Assembly: GCA_016800925.1 (NCBI GenBank)
Contig: JABCPU010000089.1
Span: 124,001-188,000 of the forward strand
Source of the DNA: Suillus spraguei
Taxonomy: Eukaryota > Basidiomycota > Agaricomycetes > Boletales > Suillaceae
Reading direction: 5' to 3'
DNA length: 64,000 nucleotides
The notes under the pieces were generated by a model. That model saw only the letters and a list, made by a program, of their open reading frames with translations, was not told where the DNA came from and ran no database searches. Position 1 is the stretch's first letter, and every line of letters starts with the position of its first letter. The translations under genes and the position numbers were made by a program. This document shows positions 34,865 to 45,231 of this stretch, piece by piece.

Positions 34865-35399
34865 AATACATTACGTGCATTCAAAATATATTGATAACTA
34901 TTCCACATGGCTTTGGCAATGGAATCCCTGAGCTCAGAAACCTGACTCCGCTCTGCCAATGAAATATCACCTCCAAGGTAAACTAATGAATGATTGATAT
35001 GATGGAGCACCTTGTGAGAGTACTGGAACTGCGCTGAAACCATTCCTCAAGATGGCGCTGGGGTAAGCCAGTTACAGCAAGGTATAGAAATATTGCAAGC
35101 TGTTCATCTGCCGAAACGTATCTTGTGTCATGAAGGCCATGCTTGATCAGCTCATGGAGAAGGGCTTGAAATACATGTTTGTTCATTCCCATTGCATCAT
35201 AAAAGCGTTGGGGGTGGCCAACAAGAAGCTCATTCAACCATTGTTGACCAGTGAGCTTCAAGGTGTTTTTTGGTATTTTGTTGTAGTGGATGGAGAATTG
35301 GTATTGGGTAAGTGAAGCAGCAGCAAGTGCGAGAGCAATGACAACAGCTGCCCTTTTTTTCTTGGCTTTAGAGCCTGCAAGGCAAGCATTGATTAACAT
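34861..35399 (-). pseudogene. Harbinger transposase remnant with the DDE core deleted
   Basis: On the minus strand an N-terminal half reads WLNELLVGHPQRFYDAMGMN, then SADEQLAIFLYLAVTGLPQR and EEWFQRSSSTLTR, matching the helix-turn-helix part of Harbinger transposases. It passes almost directly into a C-terminal tail (RDSIAKAMWNSYQYI). The roughly 150 residues with the catalytic Asp-Asp-Glu are absent. This is the expected product of an internal deletion, the first step toward a MITE. Confidence 0.65.
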
Positions 35400-35865
35400 A
35401 AGTACAGCACTCTACTATAAAAGAAACAGTGGCCTGGTTTGGCAGATTTCGATGGTCTAATTTTCCTTTGCATCAATTGAACCCGACCAGCAAAAACAAA
35501 CCCGACTCAGTTGCCGAGTGGGGCCTAAGTCATGAAGCAAGATGCTTGATTACAATAGCAGTTCCCACGACTAGACACAGCTAGTTGTGCCGTCATATTG
35601 ACTGCGCGCTAAGAGCCTGTTCGGAAACCACCGTTTAGCCAACATTTCACAAAATTGAACTCGTGCGAACAAAATTTACAGTGTGGTGCAATTCCCTCGG
35701 CATCGACCCGAATGTCAGAGCTTCAACTTTCCTTGTCTCCTACTGTACATACTATCGATGGATATGTACTCTTATCATCATCATCTCGACACACAACAGC
35801 ACAATAGACTTGTTGCTAGTGCCATCGCGATCACTGCGATCTGTGCTCAGTATACCACTCTCATT

Positions 35866-37161
35866 ATGTCCCAACCTGAAGCCAATACCACAAAGTCCCT
35901 ACCTGCACACTGGATCAATGAAGAGGTCACTGTCCTTGTCAACCACATGTATGATCATTGGGCAGACAGTGATGGCTCTGGCAATTTCAGGCCACAAGTT
36001 TATAATTCTGCTGTGACTGCTCTCAATGATGATCCCGAGCTTCAACCAAAACGCATTGGTCCAGCAAAAAATATCAAGATGGTCAAGAACAAGTGGGCAG
36101 CGGTGTGTCCGAATTCAGTTTCTCCGGTTTGAGTGATCTGATCAGATGTTTTCAGATCAAGACCATCCACCATGCCATCGATAAATACTGCAACCAGACT
36201 GGAACTCATTGGGACAGCATCAATGGAGCTGGAATCTATGGTGATGCAGCATCCGCTGTGTGGGATTCATATGTTTCACTCAAGGTATGCCACCTCCGCT
36301 GTCTCTTTATTATCAAAGCTAATATACACTAGGCTAATCATCCCATGCGCCCATTCCACAACACAGGGTGGGTCTACTATGACAAAATGCTAGAGATATT
36401 ACCCCTGGGTGGCGCCAAGGGGCATGAAGCCCATCGCCCAAAAGTGATGGGTCCTCTGCCGCCACTAGTTGCAGATGATGAGGCTGAGACTGGCCCTCCT
36501 CAGGCTCCAGTCAATCCTGAATTCGCTGCCGGTGTTCCCTCTATCGCCATTCCCCCTACCGCCAGCACTCTCAATCATCGTTCTGTTGCTGCTAGCTCTA
36601 GTTCTAGCAACAACAACAAGTGTCCTTATGAGAACTCTGCCTTTGATGATGTGGAGACCACATCATTCGTGTCAACTTTCCCAACAACTCACAAGTCTTC
36701 GGCTGAACCAGTCTCCACTACATTGGTGTCTGCCCCCCCATCCAAAAAATCATGTTCGCAGGGTGAGACTCGTGCGTGTCTGAAAGAGAATGAGCAATGC
36801 AGCCAAGATGAGCAGTGCAACCCAGGCAGCTAAGATCAGTCCCGCTGTCGCTGTGATGGGAATGCAAGGCACTGTCAACCGCTTGACTGATGTCTTTGAG
36901 AATTTCGTCATGGGTGGTGCCAACAAGGAGCAGGAGACTGCCATGAACTTGGTGGAGCATGCCGTTACTATGTTGCAAACTGAGGATGACGATATGTCTC
37001 TTGAGCAGCAGGCTTCACTGATGACAATCATTGGTGGGAAGGACAATGAGCATTTCCTGAAGTTCTATGTCTCCCTTACGGACAAGCAAACCTGGCGTGC
37101 GTTTGTAGATTGTTTGATGGCACACAATAATGGACAGGGCTCGGGTGTTATGTTGTCCTAA
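35866..37161 (+). CDS. Harbinger partner protein with Myb/SANT-like domain, 4 exons
   Basis: Starts MSQPEANTTKSLPAHWINEE. Exon 1 ends VKNKWAA; a 53-nt intron leads to IKTIHHAIDKYCNQTGTHWD; a second leads to ANHPMRPFHNTGWVYYDKML, the usual SANT-like core of basidiomycete transposon ORFs. A Ser-rich linker follows. A 40-nt intron at 36,763-36,802 (GTGAGA...GCAG) joins two frames that otherwise look shifted, giving CSQAKMSSATQAAKISPAVA and a helical C-terminus ending NNGQGSGVMLS. In known Harbinger systems this protein brings transposase to the TIRs and the nucleus. With this splicing the gene is intact. Confidence 0.75.
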
Positions 37162-37307
37162 CTCCAAAGATATTTTGTCGCTCATTGCTCATCATCTCAT
37201 CATTGTTCTCAATGTCCTGCTCTTTGCTTTGATGTACAGTACAATTGTCGCAATCAAGTTTGTTTCCTCATTCATTTCAAAGACTACAAGTGATACCAAA
37301 TGAAATG

Positions 37308-38808
37308 CTATGAGTATTCGAATGCAATCTCATCAACAACCTCCTCATCCTCATCAATATATTCATCCCCAATGTCCTCATCCTCTTCATCATCAAGATT
37401 GATCCCTTCAAAGGCACGCTCTAGTGAGATATGCTGATAATGATCCCACATCACTGATGCAATGCGATCCTGCATCGCAGATCCTTGACAATATTCAAGT
37501 TCATCATCCTCTTCAATAGCTGCAACGTCATCTTCTTCAACGTTATCACCAAAATAGCCACCACGCCAATCTTCATTGTCATAGTCATTGTTGTTGTCAT
37601 CATTGTCATTGATGGGGGCACTAGTTGGGTCATGGGTGAGAATAAAGTTATGGATGACACATAGTGCAGCAGGAATGCGGGCCTGTATGCCCATAGCATA
37701 TGCGGGCGACAATAATAGGATCTGGAAACGACGTTTCAAGATGCCGAAGATGCACTCAATAATGTTTCGTGCTGATGCATGTCGTAGGTTAAATAGTTCC
37801 TCTTTATTTGCAGGCCTGTAGGGTTTAGGATAAGTTCCAAAATGCCCAGAATCAAATCAAAGAAGAACTTACCTAGTGTTTGCGCGACCCCATTCAGCCA
37901 GGTGATAACGGACACCTCTATATGGCACAAGTAGCCCAGGACGTAATGGATAACCTGCATCTGCGAGAAAATACTTTCGTGGAGGAACTTGAAAGTCATG
38001 AGCACAGGCATCCTCATAAACACGTGCATCCATTGCCGAGCCTTCCCAACCAGTGAGCGCATAAGTGAATTTGAGGTCAAAATTGCAGGCAAAGAGGCAA
38101 TTTTGCGATAAGAACCCCTTCCTGTTGTGATACACAGCGCGTTCAGCAGCTCAGGGTGTCACATGAATGTGACTACCATCGAGCGCTCCAATGGCACCTT
38201 TAAAAAAGGGCCACCACTTGGGATTTCTCTGGATTTTGCGAGGGATTGAACCATCAGGAAACTGGACATAGGCTGAATAGAATGGACCAGAGGAGAAAAT
38301 GAAGAGCATCTTGCGAAAATATCTACACACTAGAGTTAAATACACATCTAGGAAATAAAAATGATACCAACCGTGAAATTGTTTCATTAGAATGCTGGAA
38401 TCTCTCACCAACATGCCTGATTGATAGGCCAGTCACAGAAGTATAAGTAAAAATAGCGAGTTGTTCTTCAAGCGAGACGAATTTTGAATCTGTTTCACCC
38501 ATGGAACGAAGCTCAGAGATAAGCTGCACAAAGGCATTGGCATGCATGCCAAGTTCACAGCGGATACGTTCTGGGTGACCGGTGAGCAACTCAATAACCC
38601 AATCCTGCCCAGAGAGGGCAGAAGTGTGGTATGGCTCTGGATCTTTGGAATACATAGTCTGCAATATACCCTGGGTTGCAGCGACTACGATACTGATAAC
38701 CAGCACCATGCATTTGATGAGACGGTCCTGAACTTCCGGTCGAGGATTTGTAATGAGTGCAGTGAGCCGTTGACGATCTCTTGTGAATTGAATAGCCTGG
38801 TGATCCAT
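37308..38808 (-). pseudogene. Harbinger DDE transposase with one premature stop
   Basis: The chain starts MDHQAIQFTRDRQRLTAL and passes WVIELLTGHPERIRCELGMH and SNETISR, an intron, then FKGAIGALDGSHIHVTP with the first catalytic Asp. A TGA (38,151-38,153) interrupts the frame immediately, before AAERAVYHNRKGFLSQNCLF. The second Asp is in YFLADAGYPLRPGLLVPYRG. After an intron the Glu is in SARNIIECIFGILKRRFQIL. The tail is very acidic. Order and spacing match the DDE_Tnp_4 family. The single stop is the only lesion seen. Confidence 0.85.
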
Positions 38809-39350
38809 GATGAATTGTAGCAGGGGGACACTGACATATGCCGTGGTGATAAGACTGTAGGTCGCAGTGTTGGTTTCAATCTCCGATCTCAAGCGCGAAT
38901 CTTTCGCACGAGTTCAATTTTGTGAAATGTTGGCTAAACGGTGGTTTCCGAACAGGCTCTAAGCCTGTTCCCACTACGAAAGTGATTCACTGTAGCTCAA
39001 GGCACCCACTGGCACACAGACATGATCTTTTTCTTTAAATCCAGCTTCTTGTCCATTGAGGATGATATGCTATATGTGATAGTACTTTCTCATCTATGGG
39101 ACCCCTTCTGATCTCTGAAGTCGCCAATATTCTGACGGCACATCCGACAGTCCGCCGTTTCCCCCGACCGTCTTAGACACGCCCTTCAACGAAGATCAAG
39201 TAGCTGCTATTTGTAGATGTTGGTTAGCTTGCGGTGATGGGACGCGTTTATCTAACATAGACATGATTGTAGTCTACTACGCCAGTGAGTCATGGGTTGA
39301 TGAAAACTACTCCTGCTCACATAGGATCATACCCCGCTGCTCGACGATTA

Positions 39351-39464
39351 TCACAGGCAGCAGCCAGGAGTTTTCTCGCAGCCACACGACATTTCATCGC
39401 TGACAGGCATGGACATTGCCAAGTTGAAAGCAGCAACGACGACGAGGATGAAGGTGAGACGCAT
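39351..39464 (-). CDS. Short secreted Cys-rich peptide (duplication copy 1), 37 residues
   Basis: The minus strand reads MRLTFILVVVAAFNLAMS, a good signal peptide, then MPVSDEMSCGCEKTPGCCL and a stop. The pattern C-x-C-x5-CC and the start MR-x-x-IL-x-VVVA recall the knottin-like gene at 16.0 kb, so this may be a truncated relative. In duplication copy 2 (43,067-43,207) a sequence change after the signal peptide shifts the frame and removes the cysteines, so the pair is decaying or diversifying. Confidence 0.45.
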   Translation of the reverse strand: MRLTFILVVVAAFNLAMSMPVSDEMSCGCEKTPGCCL

Positions 39465-39843
39465 TATTTATAAGATATGATGTGAGATCGCAAAAATTAA
39501 AGTAGAAGGGGACAGTGGTAGGACAGCTTGCTTTATGTTTGGATCCTGTCCACCTGAAATACCCTGCAATCGGACGACGTTTGCAATGCCAGCAGACTGC
39601 TGACTTAATATGCTCCGTCCCTAGCGTTCCCCTGGCAAAAGAACACTAGAAAATACTGATTATATCCCGTCGTTGTACGCGGCATACCGCGAGGCCAATA
39701 GGTGACACGAGAAACGCCAGTGATCGGTAATACTTAAATTAGTCCTGAACCACAGCACACTATTGTAAGTATCTCTGTATACTCTGACGTTTCTTCACTA
39801 AAATCCATATTTCATAGCAGCCACAGATGTGACATTAGATACG

Positions 39844-40008
39844 ATGTTCGTAGAAGAATACAGGACCCTTGATCATGCCTATCCAGACATTGGTGCTCAG
39901 CAAGGATCAAGTTGGGGAGTCAGGTTGCCATTTGGATATGATGTTCTTATATGTGTGCCATATGAACTTACCATAGCAGTTAGGTACTTTTATCGTCCGT
40001 CTCTCTAA
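39844..40008 (+). CDS. Conserved 54-codon frame in duplication copy 1
   Basis: Starts MFVEEYRTLDHAYPDIGAQQ, continues VRLPFGYDVLICVPYELTIA and stops at 40,008. Sequence before the ATG (TDVTLDT in frame) and an intron-like acceptor TTTCATAG suggest that it is a 3' exon of a longer gene. Same length in copy 2. Family not recognised. Confidence 0.35.
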   Translation: MFVEEYRTLDHAYPDIGAQQGSSWGVRLPFGYDVLICVPYELTIAVRYFYRPSL

Positions 40009-40550
40009 TTTCACTCGCATAGCTTTCTCGAATATCCTCCGCATCCTTTTTTTATATATCCCATTTCATGTCCTATTGAGAGGTATGCTCTAAGGAGGAC
40101 AGTACTATCTAGTTGCGGGAACCCTCAGTGTCCCCTGTGCATCTCTGGGCGCGCGAATGCCCTGGTGTGAAGCGTACCCCCACCAGTCCGCCGTTCCCGC
40201 CGGCCGTTTTCTCCGCATCCTTCAGCGCAATATCTCTCGCCGAATATCTCATTAATCATTACAGTCGCAAACTACTGGAACAATGTCTCTTCTCCCGCTC
40301 TCACGGTATTCCGGCCGCTCAGATCTACAATTTTATCACTCATTTCAGAACTGTGACGCAATATGTCGGCGGAAATGATACAGGACCGTTTTGTTTGTAT
40401 TGAGATTGTCAGTTTGAAATTTAAGAGCAAAAATGACCAGCAGTTTTAGGAAACAAAAATGGTACAGCACTCCCAGCACAACGCATTCCTAAGGAAAGGT
40501 TTTATCCGGGCAGTTCGAAGGTGTTTCGGAGGAGCATAAGGGCAAGCAAG

Positions 40551-40676
40551 TTATGGTTGAGTTTGAGCAGGTAATAGCGTGATGATTATGGTCGACGTCG
40601 TCGTCGTCGTAGTGCTATCAGCAGCAACACTAGCAGCGGAAAGAATTATGAGGTAAACAATTTGAACGAGTTTCAT
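40551..40676 (-). CDS. Small secreted peptide gene, Thr-rich, 41 residues
   Basis: Starts MKLVQIVYLIILSAASVAA, a signal peptide, followed by DSTTTTTTSTIIITLL and a stop. The Thr run is encoded by ACG repeats. A TATATATA element sits just upstream. The promoter and signal peptide are shared with the gene at 49,248 (-), but the mature parts differ entirely. Function unknown; it may be a truncated member of that family. Confidence 0.5.
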   Translation of the reverse strand: MKLVQIVYLIILSAASVAADSTTTTTTSTIIITLLPAQTQP

Positions 40677-41095
40677 GGTATCTGGTATATATATTATGCT
40701 TGAGTCTATAATGTGGTCATGTAAGGAGACCATACCGACGAAAGATTTCTTGTGCAATGTGTGCAATGCTGCTATGACAAAGTCTTAGAATAGCTATATG
40801 TGTTGGTTCAATGGAATGCGCAGTGTGAGCATAAAAGTGCCGCTCACAATAGCAGGAGGTGTTCGTCTCTGAGGCTTTTTCAACTCAACCATGATGACTT
40901 TATACTGGTTTCTGTTGTTAAGATCGACACTATACTCGAAGAAGTAACTCCGAGTCACTGTGCATTATGCACCTCTGAGTGGCCGGGCCGTATAGTAATG
41001 ATATCCATCACCTTGAAGATGTGCATGCAATGTTCAAGAGGGTATAGCAAGTTAGTGATAGTCAAATTGGGCCAGCGCGCGGGTCGCTTGGCCAC
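40677..41095 (-). repeat. Duplicated promoter/5' region of the small secreted peptide genes (copy 1; copy 2 at 49,249-49,665)
   Basis: Both blocks share TGGTTCAATGGAATGCGCA, then AGCAGGAGGTGTTCGT and the GTTGTTAAGA stretch, and both end near AATTG(G)GCCAGCG. They are collinear with each other and with the signal-peptide codons downstream. No frame in them is conserved, consistent with regulatory DNA. Confidence 0.75.
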
Positions 41096-42114
41096 GTAAT
41101 GCCAGGTCAGGGGGAAATCGAAAAAATTGATACACACTAAGCACTGTCGGATCTTTGGAGTCAGAGCTAGAAGAGATTAGATCGACGAGGACTTGAGATT
41201 GTGCTGCAAGATATGTATACCTCAAGCACTGATCTTGCGGCTTGTTGGCGTTCAGTCTGAAAGGGCATGGTGAAAACGTTGATACAATCACTGCGGAAAC
41301 GAGATTCTAGTCAGACCCTAATCAGAGGAAGGTGACACGTGTAACCCGACTTTGAACGTAGGTACCCTTTGTTGGAATCCGAACGATCCGAGAGGGAAGA
41401 GGCCGAAGGATCCGAGATAGGTACGAGCGGGTTAAACTCTGATGGGCGGCAAAGTGAAAACGGTGTTGTCAAATCTGTCGAAATCAGGTCGAAATCTGAT
41501 ATCAAAGTTAAAATCGGATTTCGGTGCTTTTGAGCATCCAAATCCAAGTCCTAAATCATGTCAAAATCGGCCTCCAAATTAAACGTTGACCTCCCATATT
41601 AAATGGTGTGCTTCGGTATGATTCGGGTTGGAACGGACAAATTTTGTATGGGTTTTTGCTTTTGCAAAACCAACTTTCACTTTCCGGACGATAATCATGT
41701 TTCCGTTTCAGGATATGCTTTTACTTAAGCTTTCTGATCACAGAATATATCGAGATGTGCTCTCAAATTGTGAGTTTGCTTTCACAAAACGAACTTTCTA
41801 TCATGCTTCCATTTCAGGATGGATCATAAACCTATCTTTTTGACGATAGCTTATGCCTCTGATAGCTGCACATGTGCAACAACAATTTGAGTTCTTTATC
41901 CACTGACCGCGTCCAAGGGATTACGACTCAGAGGCTCATTGGTGCGAATGGGACGAACTCTGTCTGTACGAGAAGAGAGGAGTTTGCATAGAAAGCCAAG
42001 GAAAATAGGTAGCGAGTGGGCTTGCCTGAGAGATTTCAGCACCCAAATGATGGTATGGACAGGTGAATACATAGATCTTTGGCAAGACCGATGCTAGTGA
42101 GGATGTTGGCTGGA
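41096..42114. other. Intergenic region, no supported gene
   Basis: Short frames only, with composition shifts but no recognisable protein. A run of related phrases (AAATCGGATTT, AAATCTGATAT) around 41,450-41,580 is a low-order internal repeat. Confidence 0.4.
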
Positions 42115-42365
42115 ATGTTACGTATATAGATCTTGCCTCTTCGAATGTTGTGTAGCCAGCTGGCATGAGTCGGGTGAGAGAACAAGGGAACAGGGAGTTT
42201 GGACGTCAAACGAGGCGAGGAGTTGGCGGGACTTGACGGACCGGAGCTTGATGGTACCGTCAACGGAAGTACTGGCAATAAGACAATCAGATGAGTACTA
42301 GGTCCCAAATGATGCTTGTGTGTCCTTTGAAAGAGTCTCCAACAGTCTGGAGCGTCGCAAGACGT
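42115..42365 (-). pseudogene. WD40 repeat fragment
   Basis: The minus strand reads LQTVGDSFKGHTSIIWDLVL, then, after a one-base shift, SSDCLIASTSVDGTIKLRSV and PCSLVLSPDSCQLATQ. The GH...W-D and S-x-D-x-T-I-K-L landmarks identify one to two WD40 blades. Isolated blades of this kind usually derive from NACHT-WD40 or similar fungal genes. No start, frame continuity or neighbouring exons remain. Confidence 0.6.
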
Positions 42366-42644
42366 CGTGAGGCGCTGCTTGCGATCATATCACACTTTTG
42401 AGAAATTCGTAGGGAAAAAAATGAAATGGAATGGATATGGTAAAACTTGTTACTCCCGAACATTGGCGTCCGCGCTAGCTTCCAAGCCACGCTTTGTGCA
42501 TCGCCTCAAGTCCGGAGCTGAACACGCTATAGATTTGTACATAGCAACCGAAAGCAAAAGTCGAAAACCAAGTTGAAAGACAAAGTGACCAAAGTCGAAG
42601 AAAAGTGGAAAGTAAAACCTATATTTGTAAATGAAGGATAAGTC

Positions 42645-43951
42645 ATGCTTGATTACAATAGCAGTTTCCACGACTAGACACGGCTTCGTGCCGTCGTACT
42701 GACTGCGCTAAGCCTGTTCCCGCTACGAAAGTGATTCACTGTAGCTCAAGGCACCCACTGGCACACAGACATGATCTTTTTCTTTAAATCCAGCTTCTTG
42801 TCCATTGAGGATGATATGCTATATGTGATAGTACTTTCTCATCTATGGGACCCCTTCTGATCTCTGAAGTCGCCAATATTCTGACGGCACATCCGACAGT
42901 CCGCCGTTTCCCCCGACCGTCTTAGACACGCCCTTCAACGAAGATCAAGTAGCTGCTATTTGTGGATGTTGGTTAGCTTGCGGTGATGGGACGCGTTTAT
43001 GTAACATAGACATGATTGTAGTCTACTACGCCAGTGAGTCATGGGTTGGATGAAAACTACTCCTGCTCACATAGGATCATACCCCGCTGCTCGACGATTA
43101 TCACAGGCAGCAGCCAGGAGTTTTCTCGCAGCCACACGAGATAAGACAGACATGGACATTGCCAAGTTGAAAGCAGCAACGACGACGAGGATGAAGGTGA
43201 GACGCATTATTTATAAGATATGATGTGGGATCGCAAAAATTAAAGCAGAAGGGGACAGTGGTAGGACAGCTTGCTTTATGTTTGGATCCTGTCCACCTGA
43301 AATACCCTGCAATCGGACGACGTTTGCAATGCCAGCAGACTTCTGACTTAATATGAATATGCTCCGCCCCTAGCGTTCCCCTGGCAAAAGAACACTAGGA
43401 AATACTTATTATATCCCGTCGTTGTACGCGGCATACCGCAAGGCCAATAGGTGACACGAGAAACGCCAGTGATCGGTAATACTTAAATTAGTCCTGAACC
43501 ACAGCACACTATTGTAAGTATTTCTGTATACTCTTGACGTTTCTTCACTAAAATCCATATTTCATAGCAACCACAGATGTGACATTAGATACGATGTTCG
43601 TGGAAGAATACAGGACCCTTGATCATGCCTATCCAGACATTGGTGCTCAGCAAGGATCAAGTTTGACAGTCAGGTTGCCATTTGGATATGATGTTCTTAT
43701 ATGTGTGTCATATAAACTTACCATAGCAGTTAGGTACTTTTATCGTCCGTATCTCTAATTTCACTCGCATAGCTTTCTCGAATATTTTCCCCATCCTTCA
43801 GCGCAATATCTCTCACCGAATATCTATCTCATTAATCACCACAGTCGCAAACTACTGGAACAATGTCTCTTCTCCCGCTCTCACGGTATTCCGGCCGCTC
43901 GAATCTACAATTTTATCACTCATTTCAGAACTGTTACGCAATATGTTGGCG
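42645..43951 (+). repeat. Segmental duplication copy 2 (preserves the empty Harbinger site)
   Basis: 1.3 kb collinear with copy 1 at 35.5/39.0-40.4 kb. At 42,701-42,720 it reads GACTGCGCTAAGCCTGTTCC with a single TAA where copy 1 carries the Harbinger element. Substitutions are few and spread evenly. The 46-codon secreted-peptide frame at 43,067-43,207 (-) and the 54-codon frame at 43,594-43,758 (+) lie inside it. Confidence 0.9.
43594..43758 (+). CDS. Conserved 54-codon frame in duplication copy 2
   Basis: Same length and start as the frame at 39,844, with several replacements (for example GSSLTV for GSSWGV and CVSYKL for CVPYEL). The frame is open in both copies. Family not recognised. Confidence 0.3.
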   Translation: MFVEEYRTLDHAYPDIGAQQGSSLTVRLPFGYDVLICVSYKLTIAVRYFYRPYL

Positions 43952-44249
43952 CGTTTGTCGTGCATGAGGCCAATCGATCAAAATCCGTCCCGGTTGCACT
44001 AGTGACGACGAGTTATGAACACGTCATAATTAGGAGTACTCCAGCTTCGTAAACTCATGGCGGCGGCCGCATCCCCTTTCCGGTTCAGTGGTTATGGAAC
44101 TAGACCATAGATGTCAATAGTATGTATACTTTAAAAAGCACCTTGGGTTCAGAGAAGAAGGTTGTCCTCGTGACTGCAGCATTCTCCACTGAACAAAAAT
44201 AAAGGTATTATTAGGAGTTTTGTGTTCATGGGTGCTCATATGATATACT

Positions 44250-44850
44250 TACTTTCTGCAAGTCGATGTGACTTAGAAAAACTACATTTCCGGCGAGGAG
44301 GCCGACATCAAATCTGGATGCTAGTACTGTCTGGTCCCCAAAATGCTGTTCAGGTGGTCTTGCATTCGGGGTCGTGCCAACCGACTTTCAAACTATCTAC
44401 TCACAAGTGCAAAACACACGCATCAATGTCAATGTGGCTGCCGATCTAGAAGCCAATTTTGAAAATATATTGCTGATCATCTTGCAGGTCCTGGATCTAA
44501 ATCACCTGATGAGATCGACACAATACCTACGCTATGGAACGTGAAACCACGGAACGATGAGTTGGTGCACGACGAACGACACACGAAATACAATGTGGTT
44601 GGAGTGAAGACACGTACCACTATTAAGACCTTTGACACCCCAGATGCCCTTGACTCGTCTGGAACACCTCCTGACTACGGATGAGCGCCGATTGACGGAA
44701 ATGAAGGTCAAAGTTTCTAATTCTGTAATATTGACTAAGGTCTTCCATGACCACCGAAATTTGTTGAATCACACCCCATACGATTCAGATGATGGACAGT
44801 GGGATGGATGCGCTAATGTCGATGAGTCTTATACACGTGGTGCTTAGTGA
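44250..44850 (+). pseudogene. Unrecognised gene remnant in two exon-like pieces
   Basis: One frame reads GGLAFGVVPTDFQTIYSQVQ and NVNVAADLEANFENILLI; a second, offset frame from about 44,460 reads AGPGSKSPDEIDTIPTLWNV and HTKYNVVGVKTRTTIKTFD, ending DSSGTPPDYG. Both look like real protein but I could not join them with certainty or name the family. Confidence 0.3.
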
Positions 44851-45231
44851 CAACTAACATATAATCTTGTACTCAGTGCCTTGAAAATTTTGCGAAGAAC
44901 TTCAGTGGCGATTCTGCCACTTCTCAGCCCATTGTGGCGGAGTGCACCGCAAATAATTTTGCCCCTAGCACTACTGACAGCCACTGAGAGTCCTGGCATT
45001 TCATTTCCAACGGAACTGAGTGTCCGTATATCCCATTGGTCTGTGCCTTTACCACAGTAAAGGGGGCCCGGGGATTTAATATTCAAGTTTCAACTTGTTT
45101 TAATATCTCGTATATAGATCTCTGGTTCCAAAGAGTAAGTTCCCACACTCTTCCAAACTCGTGTTCGCCCCTGTCAGAGGCCTAAAGGCTGAGTGAGTAG
45201 CAGAGTGATTTTCCCTCTACCCCAGGGCTCA

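Larger units (their letters stand above)
35613..38959. mobile_element. PIF/Harbinger DNA transposon, 3.35 kb, perfect 57-bp TIRs, TAA target duplication
   Basis: Terminal inverted repeats of 57 bp, starting GAGCCTGTTCGGAAACC, are identical at 35,613-35,669 and 38,903-38,959. The flanking bases are TAA on both sides (35,610-35,612 and 38,960-38,962), the classic Harbinger target. The paralogous site at 42,709-42,711 has a single TAA, proving the borders. The element carries a plus-strand SANT-like gene and a convergent minus-strand transposase. One premature stop in the transposase suggests that this copy is inactive, though TIR identity indicates recent insertion. Confidence 0.95.
35542..40371 (+). 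repeat. Segmental duplication copy 1 (interrupted by a Harbinger element)
   Basis: After removal of the Harbinger at 35,613-38,962 the remaining 1.48 kb aligns collinearly with 42,645-43,951. Both begin ATGCTTGATTACAATAGCAG and end near ACGCAATATGT. Copy 1 has an additional stretch of about 170 bp (roughly 40,038-40,208), bounded by CTCCGCATCCTT repeats, that copy 2 lacks. Both copies contain a small secreted peptide frame and a conserved 54-codon frame. Confidence 0.9.

Noticed and set aside
35432..35530. Possible 95-bp MITE (GGCCTGGTTTGGCAG... to ...GAGTGGGGCC)
   Set aside because: The ends are only weakly complementary and no target duplication is visible; it may be a terminal piece of the deleted Harbinger.
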